Source of the DNA: Owenia fusiformis
Taxonomy: Eukaryota > Annelida > Polychaeta > Sabellida > Oweniidae
Reading direction: 5' to 3'
Assembly: GCA_903813345.2 (NCBI GenBank)
Contig: CAIIXF020000006.1
Coordinates: 36,244,436-36,308,435, forward strand
Length of the DNA: 64,000 nucleotides
Part shown: piece by piece, positions 34,495 to 47,500 of the stretch
How positions within the stretch are numbered: position 1 is the stretch's first letter
Layout: each line of letters begins with the position of its first letter
Made by a program: the position numbers and the translations under genes
The notes under the pieces: generated by a model
Database searches by the model: none
Seen by the model: the letters and a program-made list of their open reading frames with translations, nothing else
Told to the model about the DNA's origin: nothing

Positions 34495-35557
34495 ATTATC
34501 CCATCGAACGAAGTTCGTAGGGATATAGGGAACGCCTCCGTCCGTCCGTCCGTCCGTCCGTCCGTACGTACATCCGTCCGTACGTACGTCCGTCCGTACG
34601 TACGTCCGTCCGTCTGTCCGTCCGTCCGGGCAATAACTCAAATACCGTTGGCCCGATTTTGTTCATATTTTGTACACTTATACCTTATGGGGGTAGAAGT
34701 TCTGCTCGAAAGCCGATTTTCAAAATGGCCGCTCATTTCAAAATGGCGGCCATTTTAGTGCCGATTTTACAGTAATTTAGGTGCAATATGTAAAACTGTT
34801 ATATCAATATGTTTTAAATGTAAAAAAATTATAAAGGACATTAATAATGCTACAAATGTAGATATTAAAGAAGCACATGGCAGCCATCTTGAAAAATGGC
34901 GGCCTTTACTTGTCATTTTACGATTTTTGCTATAACTCAAAAAATAGTGGAGCGATTTTGTTCATATTTGGTATGTGAATACTATAAGCATTGTACACTG
35001 TCTAAAGACACTTTTGGTAGAAGGCGGCCATTTTGAAAAATGGCCACCATTTTAACGTATTTTACTATAACTCGAAAAGTAGTGGAGCGATTTTGTTCAT
35101 ATTTGGTATGTGAATACTATAAGCATGGCACACTGTCCTATGACACTTTTGGTAGAAGGCGGCCATTTTGAAATTTTTTTTGAAAAATGGCCGCCATTTT
35201 AACGTATTTTACTATAACTCGAAAAGTAGTGGAGCAATTTTGTTCATATTTGATATGTGAATACTTTAAGCATGGCACATTGTCTAATAAAACTTTGGGG
35301 AGTAGTCGGCCATTTTGAAAAATGGCCACCATTTTTATGTGTGTTATTTTACAAGTACGTGTGCGATTTTTCAAAAATTTTAGAGGTGGCTACTGAAAAG
35401 CATATTATTTCTTCTGATGACAACTTGGCTAGTGAGCAACCATTTTGAAAATGGTGGCCTTTCTGGTGTGTTGTTTTATGATATTTGCTATTCGTTTTTA
35501 AAAATGCCAGCCATTTCTGTTCGATGGGATTCGCTACGCTTTGGCGTTGCCGTTGTT
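34495..35557. mobile_element. 'CCCATCGAACGAAGTTCG' element, copy 2, with (CCGT)n tract
   Basis: Same ends as copy 1. Contains a (CCGT/ACGT)n microsatellite at 34536-34628 that creates spurious Arg-Thr-Asp-Gly or Ser-Val-Arg-Pro frames. About four tandem internal units of roughly 120-130 bp each carry AAATGGCCGCCATTTT-type palindromes and ACTATAACTCGAAAAGTAGTGG. Confidence 0.82.
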
Positions 35558-35995
35558 CTGGTTGGAAAATAAACAACTTTTCATGTCCCCCATGCAGTAT
35601 CGCTGAGCGTGAATTGATCACTCAAACTACGGATTTTATTTGCCCAAATAGCCTTGGATAACTGTGGTAACTAGTGTAACTGGAAAATGTAATAACGTTT
35701 TCGAACCTTTAGTGACATGAACAAAGGATTTTTAGCTTTTTCGATATAAGCTTAATTCACAATTTTCAGAAATTCACATCAGTTGATTATGCTTTGCACG
35801 CCGCTTAAAAGCGCCATCAAAGCGCCGTTGGTGTGAACTTAGCTTAACAAGTTACTTGGGGGAAGGGGAACAAGGGAGGGGAGTTTGGTAGACATTTCCA
35901 CCAGAATGATGAAAGTATTCATCGATGTCATATCAAATATTTATGTCATATTGAACATTTATCTCCGCGCTAAAATACCGACGATTGCAAAGGTA

Positions 35996-36487
35996 GTTTA
36001 ATCCGGTAGCCGACAGGCGTTTCTTGCATTCGTGAATACAAGCTAGTCCATTTCACTGTTGAATTGCGTCAGTAAAACCTAATAAATAAGAAATCACAAT
36101 ATCATCATGCAATAATATATGGAAAAATATGTTCCTATTGTACATGAATGACATTTGTATATCTTGGATTGCTTCTAGTTTGGCATATAAAGTGTGTGGC
36201 CTCTTATATATGGATGCTTCTCTGCCATGTTATTTTCAATAAGATTAACATGGCTGAAATTCTTCAAATTACAAGAGGTCACAGTCTTATTGCACAAAAA
36301 AACGAGAAAATCTGAAATATACAAATGTCATTCATGTACAATATGAATCTACTTTTCCATATATTATTGCACAATGGTCTCCCGATTTCTTATTTTTGGG
36401 GTTCTACTGACGCAATAAAACAGTGAAATGGACTCTAACCTTATATTCGCGAATGCAACTAACGCATCTCGGTTACCTGATTAACCC
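35996..36487. mobile_element. Foldback with TTAATCCGGTAGCCGACAGG ends
   Basis: Left arm (GTTTAATCCGGTAGCCGACA ... CAGTAAAACC) pairs with the right arm (GGTTCTACTGACGCAATAAA ... GGTTACCTGATTAACCC); inner TACATGAATGACATTTGTAT also pairs. Two or three further shorter relatives follow at 36573-36672 and 36745-36800. Confidence 0.8.
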
Positions 36488-36919
36488 AGTATTCTATGAC
36501 TAACTCATTTAAATGTGAATGGAATAGTGGCAGGTACTATTCGTATTTACATGGGTCTCCAGTGAAATAGAAGGTTAATCCGGTAGCCGAAAGGCGTTAT
36601 TTGCATTCGCATATATAAGCTAAGACTATGATTTGGGAATGAAAGATTTCATCTACCGGATTAACATACTTTTCTATGGGCAACTCATTTAAATATAAGT
36701 ACCTGCCAATATTCCATTCATATTTTAATGAATTGCCCATAAAATAGTAGGCTAATCCGGCAGCCGACAGGCGTTAGTGGCATTCGCGAATACAAGATCA
36801 TTTATTTTATAATTTGGGAAATATATATTTTCACAATATTGAAATAGATGGTGGTTCAAAGTGGAATACATATCATACAAAAGTGTCACAGATATGACTA
36901 GCAGGCATATACTTTTAGT

Positions 36920-37545
36920 ATATTAGTCCATTTGTCACCCCTATACATCCAATAGTGAACCTAGAATTTGTTAAAAGTACGATGTTTTATGGTCGATTTA
37001 TGATAATAAGGGTTTTCTGAAGTGATTTAACTGGGTTGCCGAAAAAGTTTGTTTGGGGAAAAAAGTATATAGGCTGATTAGGGAGGGGTGCAATCGCTTA
37101 ACATGGCGTTGACTATTGACTTAGCGTTGGGATACCACCATATACCTGGTATGTTACTAGTGGTTGGAAGACTGACTCGGACTAGGGGTGAACTTTAACG
37201 ATCTATAGGGATGTGCGATACGATTTAGACAATAAAAAGTAAAGACTTTATCAAATTGATGAATTCTGCCGCTACTTGGGAAACTGAAACCGGAAGTAAC
37301 TCAACTTAAGTCAAATCGCGAATATAATCGTGGTTTTTCATGGCCCACTCGAGTGGAGATTTTCATGCGAGTCCGACCACTATATGTTACTATGGTAATA
37401 GATACCAAAATTTTCCCCAAAGTTATTTTTTTGGCAACCCAGCTAAATCACTCCAATAATCCCTAATGATAGTATTTACACAGAAAAACATCATACTTTT
37501 AAATATTCATACGTTCAGAAAATGACAAATGGACTATATGGTCTT
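36920..37545. mobile_element. Foldback of about 620 bp (GACAAATGGACTA-type ends)
   Basis: TAGTCCATTTGTCACC near 36925 and GACAAATGGACTATATGG near 37523; inner GTGATTTAACTGGGTTGCCG pairs with GGCAACCCAGCTAAATCACT. Confidence 0.75.
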
Positions 37546-40113
37546 TCTTTGCATGACTTCGCAGAACATATCAAAACCCTGGGATCCACAGGGTAACAGT
37601 AACAGTAAGTACATTTCTAAGTTCATGCTTCAAAGTTGTCAAAGTTGTAAAAGGGTAATCCTTTTATGAGTACGAAAGCGTACTTTTTGTTGAATAGCCT
37701 TTCCCAGCTGCTAATCTTGTGAGTGCATCGTGCATTCAACGAATTGTATTCACTTATTAACCAATCAGTGCCAGGAACAAAATGCACGCTGACTTGTTTT
37801 ATGAAGCATGCTACATACAAATGTTACGCTTTTGCTCATTTACTGTGCGAACTATTTATATAATATACATTATATATGTTATATACTATTTATATAACAT
37901 ACATTACCAATTGACTGCAAGATTTGAGTGAACAAGTACCTCGTATTTTTCATTTTTCGATATTTTGTGATTTGTTGGCTGATGAGTAACTTGATATTTT
38001 ATGTCTAAATGTATCAAAGTGGTTCATAGTAATAGTTTTATTGTACACCATAAACTGTTAACGTTTTAGAAATAGAACACAATATATGATTTGATAATAG
38101 GACAATACATGTAATAATATGTCTAAACTCGGTGGTTTGTTTGTAAGTTTGTTTTTCTAACACCTCAATAACTTACATTCAATGCGTATCTAATCCTCAT
38201 AATTAACAAATAAATCAGTTATTAAATGCCCGATTTTCGACAGGTAAAGGTAATATATCAACCCTCGGTCCCCACTGTTCCTCTTGTAGATATATTATAC
38301 ATGTATAACCTTCTCAGATATATCCTGTATATAAATACATTAAATAACATATATATGTTAGTCTCAGCCTAGACAGTATACATTAATTTTATTGGATAAT
38401 GCGTAAAATTCGAATGAACTTGAAATGAAATTCAACATCCAAAATATGTTAATTTGATCATTCACCGTGTAACTCAAAGCATATGCATGGCCTATTTGCC
38501 TTAAAATACGATTGTGATTATGATTTCTGTTCTCCACAAGTAAAATCTAGAAACATAACAGAGTTAAGTTACACGAAATTCAGCTAACTTGAACACGAAG
38601 TCTTTCAATTAACTTAAAGTGTCTGTTCGATGCTCATGGGGTCAAAATACAGTTTATACACGTTCTAAATGAAGTAAATACCACTAACATGTCGAACCAG
38701 TAACCGTTCTTGTAAACATTTTCATAAATGTGAAATTTAATGTTCAAAATCGGGAACACAATTTCAAATCTCTATCATGACATCACGAACAGGACGGGTT
38801 TAGAATATGTTGTTGGAGTCCATAATCTCCGAACGTGCTTATAAAGTGTTAGTGTAATTGATTGCAACTGCATTCATTGAAGTGAGGAATTGATTCAGAG
38901 ATGACTACTTTGGAGTCACGTTTTTTCCTCCGATAAACCCAAAAAAATAATACCTAAATTAGAGCCTCCGACCCAGCGGTACGTTTTCACATAGCTAGTC
39001 ATGCAGAATTACTTTCTGGCCAGTCAGAACACAATATAGAAAATAAACACGCTCAGTTGATAGTATTACCTAACATAAGGCGTCTAAAATCTTGTAACCA
39101 AAAGGCATTGAACCATGAGGTGATTTCGGTAAGTGTTACTCCTTTCTGGCCAATCAGAACACGGTATAACATGAACACTTTTGAATTTACATTCGAGTTG
39201 CATAACGCATTGCCGATAAAAATCCATAACCGGTTCTGTTCGTGACGTCATGTTTTTTTCCCGGGAAATCTTATTTTGCCACTAATGAACAAATAGAATG
39301 AGTTAAGAGTCTGTTGGAATACTATTTTTACTTACCAATATCTGTTTAATCTACTGCAGTGAGAAAAAATAAACAGAAATTACCGAATAAGCACTTTAAT
39401 CGTTGATTCATTTCTATAGGTTTATTAGAATTATTACAACGATCGTTCATCAAACGAGTCCTTTATTCAATATCTATTCGTTGGACCTATTCTTTAAGTG
39501 TAACTATATTCTTTAAAAGTATCTGCTTAGTGCTACGTTAACATATATTCATTATTTTTATCCACAAAGAGTATCAAACGTTAATGCACAACTAGCTGAG
39601 ACATGGCCCCCTTCGTCCAGAGTGAAACACAAGGTCCTCATTCTTTAATAATTATATTTCAATTATTTAGTTAAATGCTTAAATGTTGGAAAATGAGTCG
39701 CTGTGACGTCATATCTGGCACAGCAATTTCAGAGTCACTGCAATGAATAGAAACATCACAAGGATCTTAAGACTAAATAAATAAGCTATTTAGGGATGAA
39801 TATAACATTCGGTGAAATCCGTGATATCGTTATATCATTCGTTGATCGTCAAAGCTGCGCCCATTCGCTACCCTCATCTGTGAAACTATCGATATAGAAT
39901 TGAGTCTCTATTTTCTATTTCAAAACATTGGGATTTACGCGCACAAGAGATGCTATGTAGTAGGCTATTACAAAAATCAAAAAATCGCCACCAAAATTCC
40001 TCAGAGCAGGCAGATATAAGACCAGACTGGGCATACACAAAATGTATTGTATGTGCTCCTTAGGTTGCACTCGGGTGCTATCAAAATCGAACACACACAA
40101 GTATAAGATACAC
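37546..40113. other. Intergenic, no gene seen
   Basis: AT-rich; includes a diverged copy (38207-38345) of the palindromic repeat also found at 55880-56020 (AAATCAGTTATTAAATGC ... AGATATAYCCTG pattern). Confidence 0.5.
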
Positions 40114-40200
40114 AGCATCATGATAAACCATGACATCTCATTTCTTCTCAGCCCTGAGATGTTTCAGGTGAAACAGAAAGATGCTATGAGTATCAGAATG
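40114..40200. repeat. 'CATCATGATAAACCATG' small palindromic repeat, copy 2
   Basis: GCATCATGATAAACCATGAC ... GAGTATCAGAATG. Confidence 0.7.
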
Positions 40201-40499
40201 GATACACAGAGATAATTAAGGGATGAGTGACAAAGGGATGTTAAAAACAGGCGGCTATTTTTTTGTAACTTCCGAATGTAAGAATCTTTTCATCGATAAA
40301 AAGAACATCTTAGATATGTTCTATGTGAGTGTATTTGAAAATGTAGTACATAGCTAGTTCCATCTATAAAGATGTCTGACGACAAAAAGCTCAATTTTCC
40401 TTGATGTCACGGTCAATGGAACTTTAACACGTGAACTAATGTTTTTTATTTTTTTGTTTTAAAGTCACTTATAGCAAACCTAATCTAACAATTATCTCA

Positions 40500-40793
40500 C
40501 GATATGCTTATGACATATTCATGTATACGTCGTTTGTATTTTTTTTTAAATCGACCCACGAAAATATGCAATACATCAAGTTAAAAAAGTGGTACGAATC
40601 ATAGAAGCGACGTTGGGTGGTTCACTAGTAATTTTTTATGGAAAATCTAGAAATATTACCCAAATTAATTTATGTCTATTCAAAAGAAGACATTCAAATC
40701 TATATTATGTAAAAAAATCAAATTTGTCCGAAGCAGGGATAGCGCTCAATTAGAGTGATGAACTTCGTTCTCCAAACCGAGAATCATCCTTTC
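40500..40793. repeat. Long-range inverted repeat, right arm
   Basis: Reverse complement of 33037-33345 with few mismatches (for example ACGTTGGGTGGTTCACTAGT against ACTAGTGAACCACCCAACGT). Confidence 0.85.
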
Positions 40794-43745
40794 CTTTGTA
40801 TAACTATAAAATTGAGAGGTCTAAGAAAATGTTGTATAATTATGCTATTTTGTTCCAACAAGCTTCGGAAAGATATTTTATTTCATTCTCAACAATTGGT
40901 AAAAAGGAACAAAAAACGATTGCACTAAAAGCAAAGTTTATTAATATAAATTATTTTTTATTTAAATTGTCAGTCAATCAACATTACATGAAGGAGCCTG
41001 TTTTTTAACAGAATGTTTTCAATAATTGGTTTAAGAGAAAAACATTGTTGAATTCAGTTCATCATATCGATACCAATCCTTTCAAGGTTTTTGCCACATA
41101 CATGAGTGATAATTGTATGATATATACATAATTCATATGCCTTTGATTAACATATGTCTCTAACTAACATATCCTATGATAGTCTAAAAGCAATGGCTTC
41201 TAAAAATAACCGACATAGTCTTAATGAAAACTTGATATTTCCAATTTACGAGTCTGTGTCCACGAGTCCACTAATAGTATAGTTTCCATATAGCTTTTGA
41301 AATCTCGCTAAATCTCGTCTTTCGTGAGATTTTAAGAGATTTGCATATTAAACCTCTAATGACTTGCATTACCTTCTTGTAAATGGCATATATGATTCAG
41401 TGAAATGTCTTCTCCTTTAATAGCTTTGATTTACACAGTTATGTAATTTGAATAATTTTCTATGACAATTTAAAAAAACTTGGGCTAAATCTCCATAGAT
41501 GCAATGCTAAAATTCTTTAAAACCTTGGATTATTTGTATGTCAACCAACATTTGCATGTTTAATCACATAATGTACATAAACAGAGTCATCATGTGGTAT
41601 ATCATTCAAGTTTTATACAGATTCAACTAACACTCTTTGATAAATCATGAAATTAAGCCACTTTTCCAAGATTTTAGCATGTAAGTGAATGGAACTCTAG
41701 CCCAAATTAAAACCTGAATAAAAGATGGCAGCACTAGATTTATTTGCTTTTTCTGCTATTTAGAAACTATCCTATTTTGGAATAACTTTCTCAATGATTA
41801 AGAAATCCTCCATAATAACGTGTGGGTGGCATTTTTGTGTCACTGCATAAAAAAGATTTAAAATATTACTTGGCAATTGGCCAGAACTTGGATTTTTTTA
41901 AGCGATTGGCTAAGATATAAGATCTTTTAAAAGGCGCAGCTCCGCGAGCGTCTCCAAAGTGCGCGCAAATGTCAATCTTTTTGCTATAAATCAAGCAACA
42001 ATGATCTACAAGACCTGTTAAATACCTAAGGTGTTCAATGGAAAAGATACTTGTACTTGTATAGCATCAACAACTTTGTTACTTAGAGATATCACATTTT
42101 CCGTCCAGGTATTTATATCCTCTCGACAAAATTGTCAAAAAATGTTCAAAAATATGGGACTTCTGTCTTAGCCATAATTTTTTCAAAGAATAAATTTTAC
42201 ACTTACTCTATCGGGTTCATAATAATCGGTAATAGGTGGAGATGTTTTCTATGCCAATAGAACCAATTTAAAGATGCGATCGCGACCATTTATAACTGAG
42301 ATATGACATGTTTTTAGGGGCGTGTTGTCCTGTTACGTCAACAAATTCACGAAATTCACAACCTAATGCGAGTTATCAAAGTTATTTACAACCGGAATGA
42401 TCAAAAAGTATGCTCACCGTTATTTTAAAAAAACATTTTAACATATATTTGTTTTGAATGTCTTTTTACGTGTACGGAGCAGATCACTGCATCAACTAAT
42501 CAAAACGTCCAATTACTAATTTAACAGGGGGAAACCAGAGGGTTCAAAGATGGCGTGCGTCTATAATGTAAATCTGTATAATATATTTGTTAAATAAAGG
42601 GAAACATCTGATTCTGATTGGTCTATAATCAGAAGTTGGCATTTTGTGCGACAAATGCAACATTTTGAAGTAATTAATAAAAAAAAGTTATTTAAACATA
42701 CAATATGGTGTCTATAATCATCCTCGTCTGAGAAATGCATTCATTGATTGTCACATTGTGGCAAGTAGTGAATTGGCAAAGCTTGTGGAGTCACAAACCA
42801 TTATTTTGCCGCATTTTTGGACCATTTGTGTATACCCTTTGCATTCGTTCGACTTCACTTCTTAAAAGAGAGCTTCGTCTTTTTTAGTAGTTTATAACTA
42901 GATTCTGGCGCAGGGTAGTAAATATACAGACTTGGGGTTTGTTCTGTCCCGGCTACTATGTGAAAACAATCCAAATGGCTCAAATAATGGCTAAGACAGA
43001 AATCCTAATTTGAGAAAATTGTATTTTTTGAACATTTTGTTGAGAGCATACATCGTCGCTTTCCAGGTAGGAACAATCGAAATCCTGAGATGGAGAGCTA
43101 ACCTGGACGGATCATTTGTGATATCTATAAATCGCAAAGATGCTAGTGCATACAAATACACCAATATTTCTCCCATCGGACACTCTATCTACACATAAAA
43201 AATTATGAAGTTTCCTTAATTATTGAAAAAGTAAATCCAAAATAAGTGGGTAGCATGTTTTGTCTGCGTAAATTTTTTTAAATATTACTTGGCAATTGGC
43301 CGGAACTGGCAACTGGGAATGTAGCCAGAGAAGATCATTGTATCAAATAACCAAAACGTCCAATTACCGATTTATTGCGCCCTCCTCAAAGTATATGAAC
43401 CCCATATTTAATCAATTATGTCGCACCAGGCCGAGATGGATATTGGCCATTGGGTGCCAAATATGTATCAGCGTCTAAAGCTTAGCTTACAAGTCGCCTA
43501 AATTTTATCCGATTTGAAGTTATGGCCGCAAAATGTGAAGGAGCCGACATCCGTTTAAGTTTATTCAGTTTTCAAATTCAAACTTGATGTTTAGTGGCAA
43601 ACAGAGATAAATGTGGCGATTTCCAATCTATGTCCGGGTTTCCATGATACAATTTAGTACACTTCAGGTTGTCAATGAATTATTTTGTCACAGTAAGAGA
43701 CTTTATCTTGGACACTCTGTATTACATGATATGCAGGAGCATCCC
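40794..43745. other. Intergenic, no gene seen; a diverged direct repeat
   Basis: ATATTACTTGGCAATTGGCC occurs at about 41861 and 43282, and AAAACGTCCAATTAC at about 42501 and 43351: the right parts of a dispersed repeat. Frames at 42991-43198 on both strands lack coding character. Confidence 0.5.
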
Positions 43746-43976
43746 ACTGGCGGATCTGGGGGGGGGCGGATCCCCAGGGTGGGGCCCAGAAAAAAATTGT
43801 GCGTTTTTGGTCATTACTGGACCTTCTAAGGTCTTATTTTTTAATTTCAGGCCAAATTTTGAAGAAAATGGGCCTCAAAATTTGGGCCCACTTTTCGGTT
43901 TTAGGGGCCCCGAAGTTTTTCTCCCATCTGATATTTGCCCCCCCCCCCCCTTTATTGCTTCCCAGATCCGCCCCTG
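43746..43976. mobile_element. MITE with CTGGCGGATCTGGG inverted ends
   Basis: CTGGCGGATCTGGGGGGGG at 43747 and CCCAGATCCGCCCCTG ending at 43976; inner GGGCCCAGAAAAAAA / GGGGCCCCGAAGTTTTTC also pair. It lies less than 300 bp before the DDAH start, so it may overlap the promoter. Confidence 0.8.
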
Positions 43977-44252
43977 TATCCCTTGGGGATGCGTCTCCAT
44001 GATATAAAAAAACAGTCTATTTCATGGAGAGCCATCCTTGCTGCAAGGGTATTTTACAAGAATTTAAGCATAAATGAAGTCATTTGAAGAAGTAGTCGAG
44101 TGCGTTTGTATATCGTTTTCATCAGCCCAGTGATCAAAATCCCTTTCAGGACCTCTATCTGTTCCGATTCCTCGTAAAGAGGCTAGTTATAATTCGGTAG
44201 TCCGCTCTTCACGCCAGCAATTACAACCAAATATAAATTTTCTCATATAAAG

Positions 44253-44582
44253 ATGTCGCTAGCAGTAATTGAAAGTAGGTCATTTCCTCGTTATCAAGCC
44301 GTTTCCGAGTTAAAAATGTCTGCCTTCAAATACAATTTCGCTGTAGTCTCAAGAATCCCAGATTCTTTCACAACTAGGTGTAAAGGAGAGAATTTAGATC
44401 TTACAGAAGCTAGAAAAAAACATTATGACCTCGTGGAAACCCTCAGAAATATGCAACTGGACGTACTAGAGCTTCCTCCAGATGAGCGGCATCCGGAAGG
44501 AGTTTTTGTTGAGGACATCGCCGTTGTGATTAATGGAACTGCCCTTATCTGTAACCCTGCAGATTCAACTAGGCAAGGGGAG
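44253..44582 (+). CDS. DDAH1: DDAH-like exon 1
   Basis: 110 codons if started at 44253 (MSLAVIESRSF...); an in-frame ATG at 44316 (aaaaATGTCT) gives MSAFKYNFAVVSRIPDSF, which starts where vertebrate DDAH does and may be the real or an alternative start. Contains ELPPDERHPEGVFVEDIAVV. Ends ADSTRQGE with donor gtaaga at 44583, phase 0. The Arg of STRQGE aligns with human Arg98. Confidence 0.88.
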
Positions 44583-47500
44583 GTAAGATATTATGATTGT
44601 GATCATTTTGCTTTTTATTTTTTTAAATTCGGTTCAGTACTCACAGAGAAATAAACATTTTGTTATGGTGGGAAATTTTCAAGTTATTTTTCAAGTCCAC
44701 TTCCAGAATTTTGATCCAATGAATCAGATTTGACTCTGTTTTACACTTAATGATCTTAAATGTGTAACTTAACCGTTATACTTTAAAGTTTTTGGTTCGG
44801 AATTTCATCGAAATCTTCAATACTTATATCAACACCCTTGGTATACGCAGCTAACGAAACTTGACCGGTACGGGTCAAAAGCTGGACCGGTACGGGTTAA
44901 CGGTTTTATTTGAATTTAAACAGCCATAACTTGTTCAATATTGACTTCCTCGTGTCTAATTTGAAATATATGATGCCTCCCGGTGCTTTTAAGTACCCCA
45001 ATTTTTTACAGATTTTTAAACGGACCAAAACTCTCTAAATGCGCATTTATGCTCTTTTCTCTCGAGAACGACTGTCTCATTTTCACAATAACTTTTATTT
45101 AGTACTTCTAACATATAAGATCTATTTTTCCCCATCAAGGTATGATGTAAATGACATGCTATTTACATCTTGTGAGTTCCAATGACGCACGTTTGATTTT
45201 ATAAAAAATGCCAAACTTTGTGACAAAGAATTTCATCCTGCTTTTTTGCAGCGAGAAGATGGACCGGTTCAGGGCAATCTGCTTGCAGCGAGAAGACGGA
45301 CCGGTTCGGGGCAATAGCTGATGAAATTCTTTGTCACAAAGTTTGGCATTTTTTATAAAATCAAACGCGCGTCATTGAAACTCACAAGATGTAAAAAGGA
45401 TGTCATTTACATTGATGGGGAAAAATAGATCTTATATGTTAGAAGTACTAAATAAAAGTTATCGTGAAAATGAGACAGTCGTTCTCGAGAGAAAAGAGCA
45501 TAAATGCGCATTTAGAGAGTTTTGGTCCGTTTAAAAATCTGTAAAAAATTGGGGTCCTTAAAAGCATCAGGAGGCATCATATATTTCAAATTAGACAAGA
45601 GGAAGTCAATATTGAGCAAGTTATGGCTATTTTAAATTCAAATAAAACCGTTAACCTGTACCGGTCCAGCTTTTGACCCGTACCGGTCAATTTTCGTTAG
45701 CTGCGTATACCAAGGGTGATCAAGGAACATCCTTTAGGCTTTAGAACATCAGTTTGGTGTTAGGCTACCTTACTCACTTCGAGAGCCATGTTAGATTTTG
45801 AAACTTATGGCTCTCAAACGGGGAAGTGAACAGCTGATTAATAGTGACCTTTGAAATCAAATTAAGTCGATCTGCGGCTTATTTTTGGTCTCTAACTGTG
45901 TCTTACATCAGTATCATCAATCCGTGTAAGTATTGGAGCGCTGAAGTACTTCCTTTTCGATCAAGACTTGTAATTGTTAGTCGAGTAAATGTTTTTACTG
46001 CCAAATTCCAATGTGGCATTTTCTGCTCGGACATTTTCGTAAATCTCCGGAGGTTGTCCGAACCTAACCAATTCTCACAATTCATTTCGTTCGTTGCGTA
46101 AAATGCTCCTAGCAAACCGCCATATTGGAAATAGGTCTAAAAACATTCACTCGATGAACAATTTACAAGTCTTGATCGAAAAAGAAGTATTTCAGCGCTC
46201 TAATACTTACACGGATTGATGATACTGATGTAACAGTGGAGACGATGGGCTCAATTGCCGTATCATATTGCAATTGAACGACGATACGGCAATTGCCGTA
46301 TCGTCTTATTTTAATTCCAAACGCGCATGTCTAGCAACTCAGCGCTATTAAAGCATAATACGGCAATTGCCGTATCGTGCGTCTATTTTATTAAGAGTAT
46401 TTATTTTTTATTATCGCCCAAATACAACACCTCTGGAAGGTCTATTAACACGACTCAAGCAAATATTATAATTCGAAATTCAATTTTACGCTGGTTTAAA
46501 TTAAAAAGTCATTTTTATACTTTCTAGGCTCCAGCGTAGTGCAATACTTAAATATAATCAATACTGCGCTTAAGACTGAAACACCGATCTTTGAAATACA
46601 TTTTTATTTCTATTGAAAGTATGATGTTTGATATCTCAAACGCACTGAGACAACCGATTTTACTTTGGATAAACAATATTCAAAATTAGGTTTAGCATTT
46701 AAATCACTGATTTTTAATTACGAAAATAGACTGAACCTACAAGTAGTATCAACAAGATATATCAATTATTAGTCAGTTAGTATGGCCAGTATATTTAATC
46801 AAAACACTGTCGATTATATTATGCGATATGAAATCTGTGAAAGATTCAGTTAAAAAGGAAAGGGAAATGGTAGAATATTTGTCATTATCCACGAAAAAAC
46901 AAAACTTAGTAGTAGATCTATTGCCCGTGGTAGATCGCTATAAAAACGTTCTTGTCAGTCTAATGTGCATGAAGGCATATAGTTTGACAAGTATTACGGA
47001 ACCAAATACATGAAATAAAGTCTTCTTTGCGCATTTGCAATTGCAATAAAGGTTTCAAGAATTTCTTTATAATTATGAGTTTATTACTGTATGTATTTGA
47101 ATGAAGTTTGTATGATGTACATGTCATTCCTCCTCCTATGTTGACTATACATATCTAAATTGCGGGTGGCGCGACACGGGAGATACAACTCTCGGATAAA
47201 GTTTAAAATTCCTTTTATCTGTTTATGTTAGTCTCAGGTTGAAGTAAGTAGGTTTTCAGACGCAAAATGTAATATTTCCGCTGTAATATAATTACGAATT
47301 GAGGCTTAATACTAGTAAATGGAAATGATCAAATATGTATCAACATTTTTCAATCTGCGTGAAACTACACGTAACGATTCATACCTGTATGAAGTATGCT
47401 GAAACGGCCGAGATCTGCTTATATATTGATGCATGCGCGGCCTTGACAGAGCAAACCTACTAACCCACATACGTGTGCTACTAACCTAGATACGTCTAGC

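Noticed and set aside
34459-34758. RTDG-repeat and SVRP-repeat frames on both strands
   Set aside because: Translation of the (CCGT)n microsatellite at 34536-34628.
43611-44007. Overlapping + frames before the DDAH start
   Set aside because: They cross the palindromic MITE at 43746-43976 with G/C runs; no coding character.
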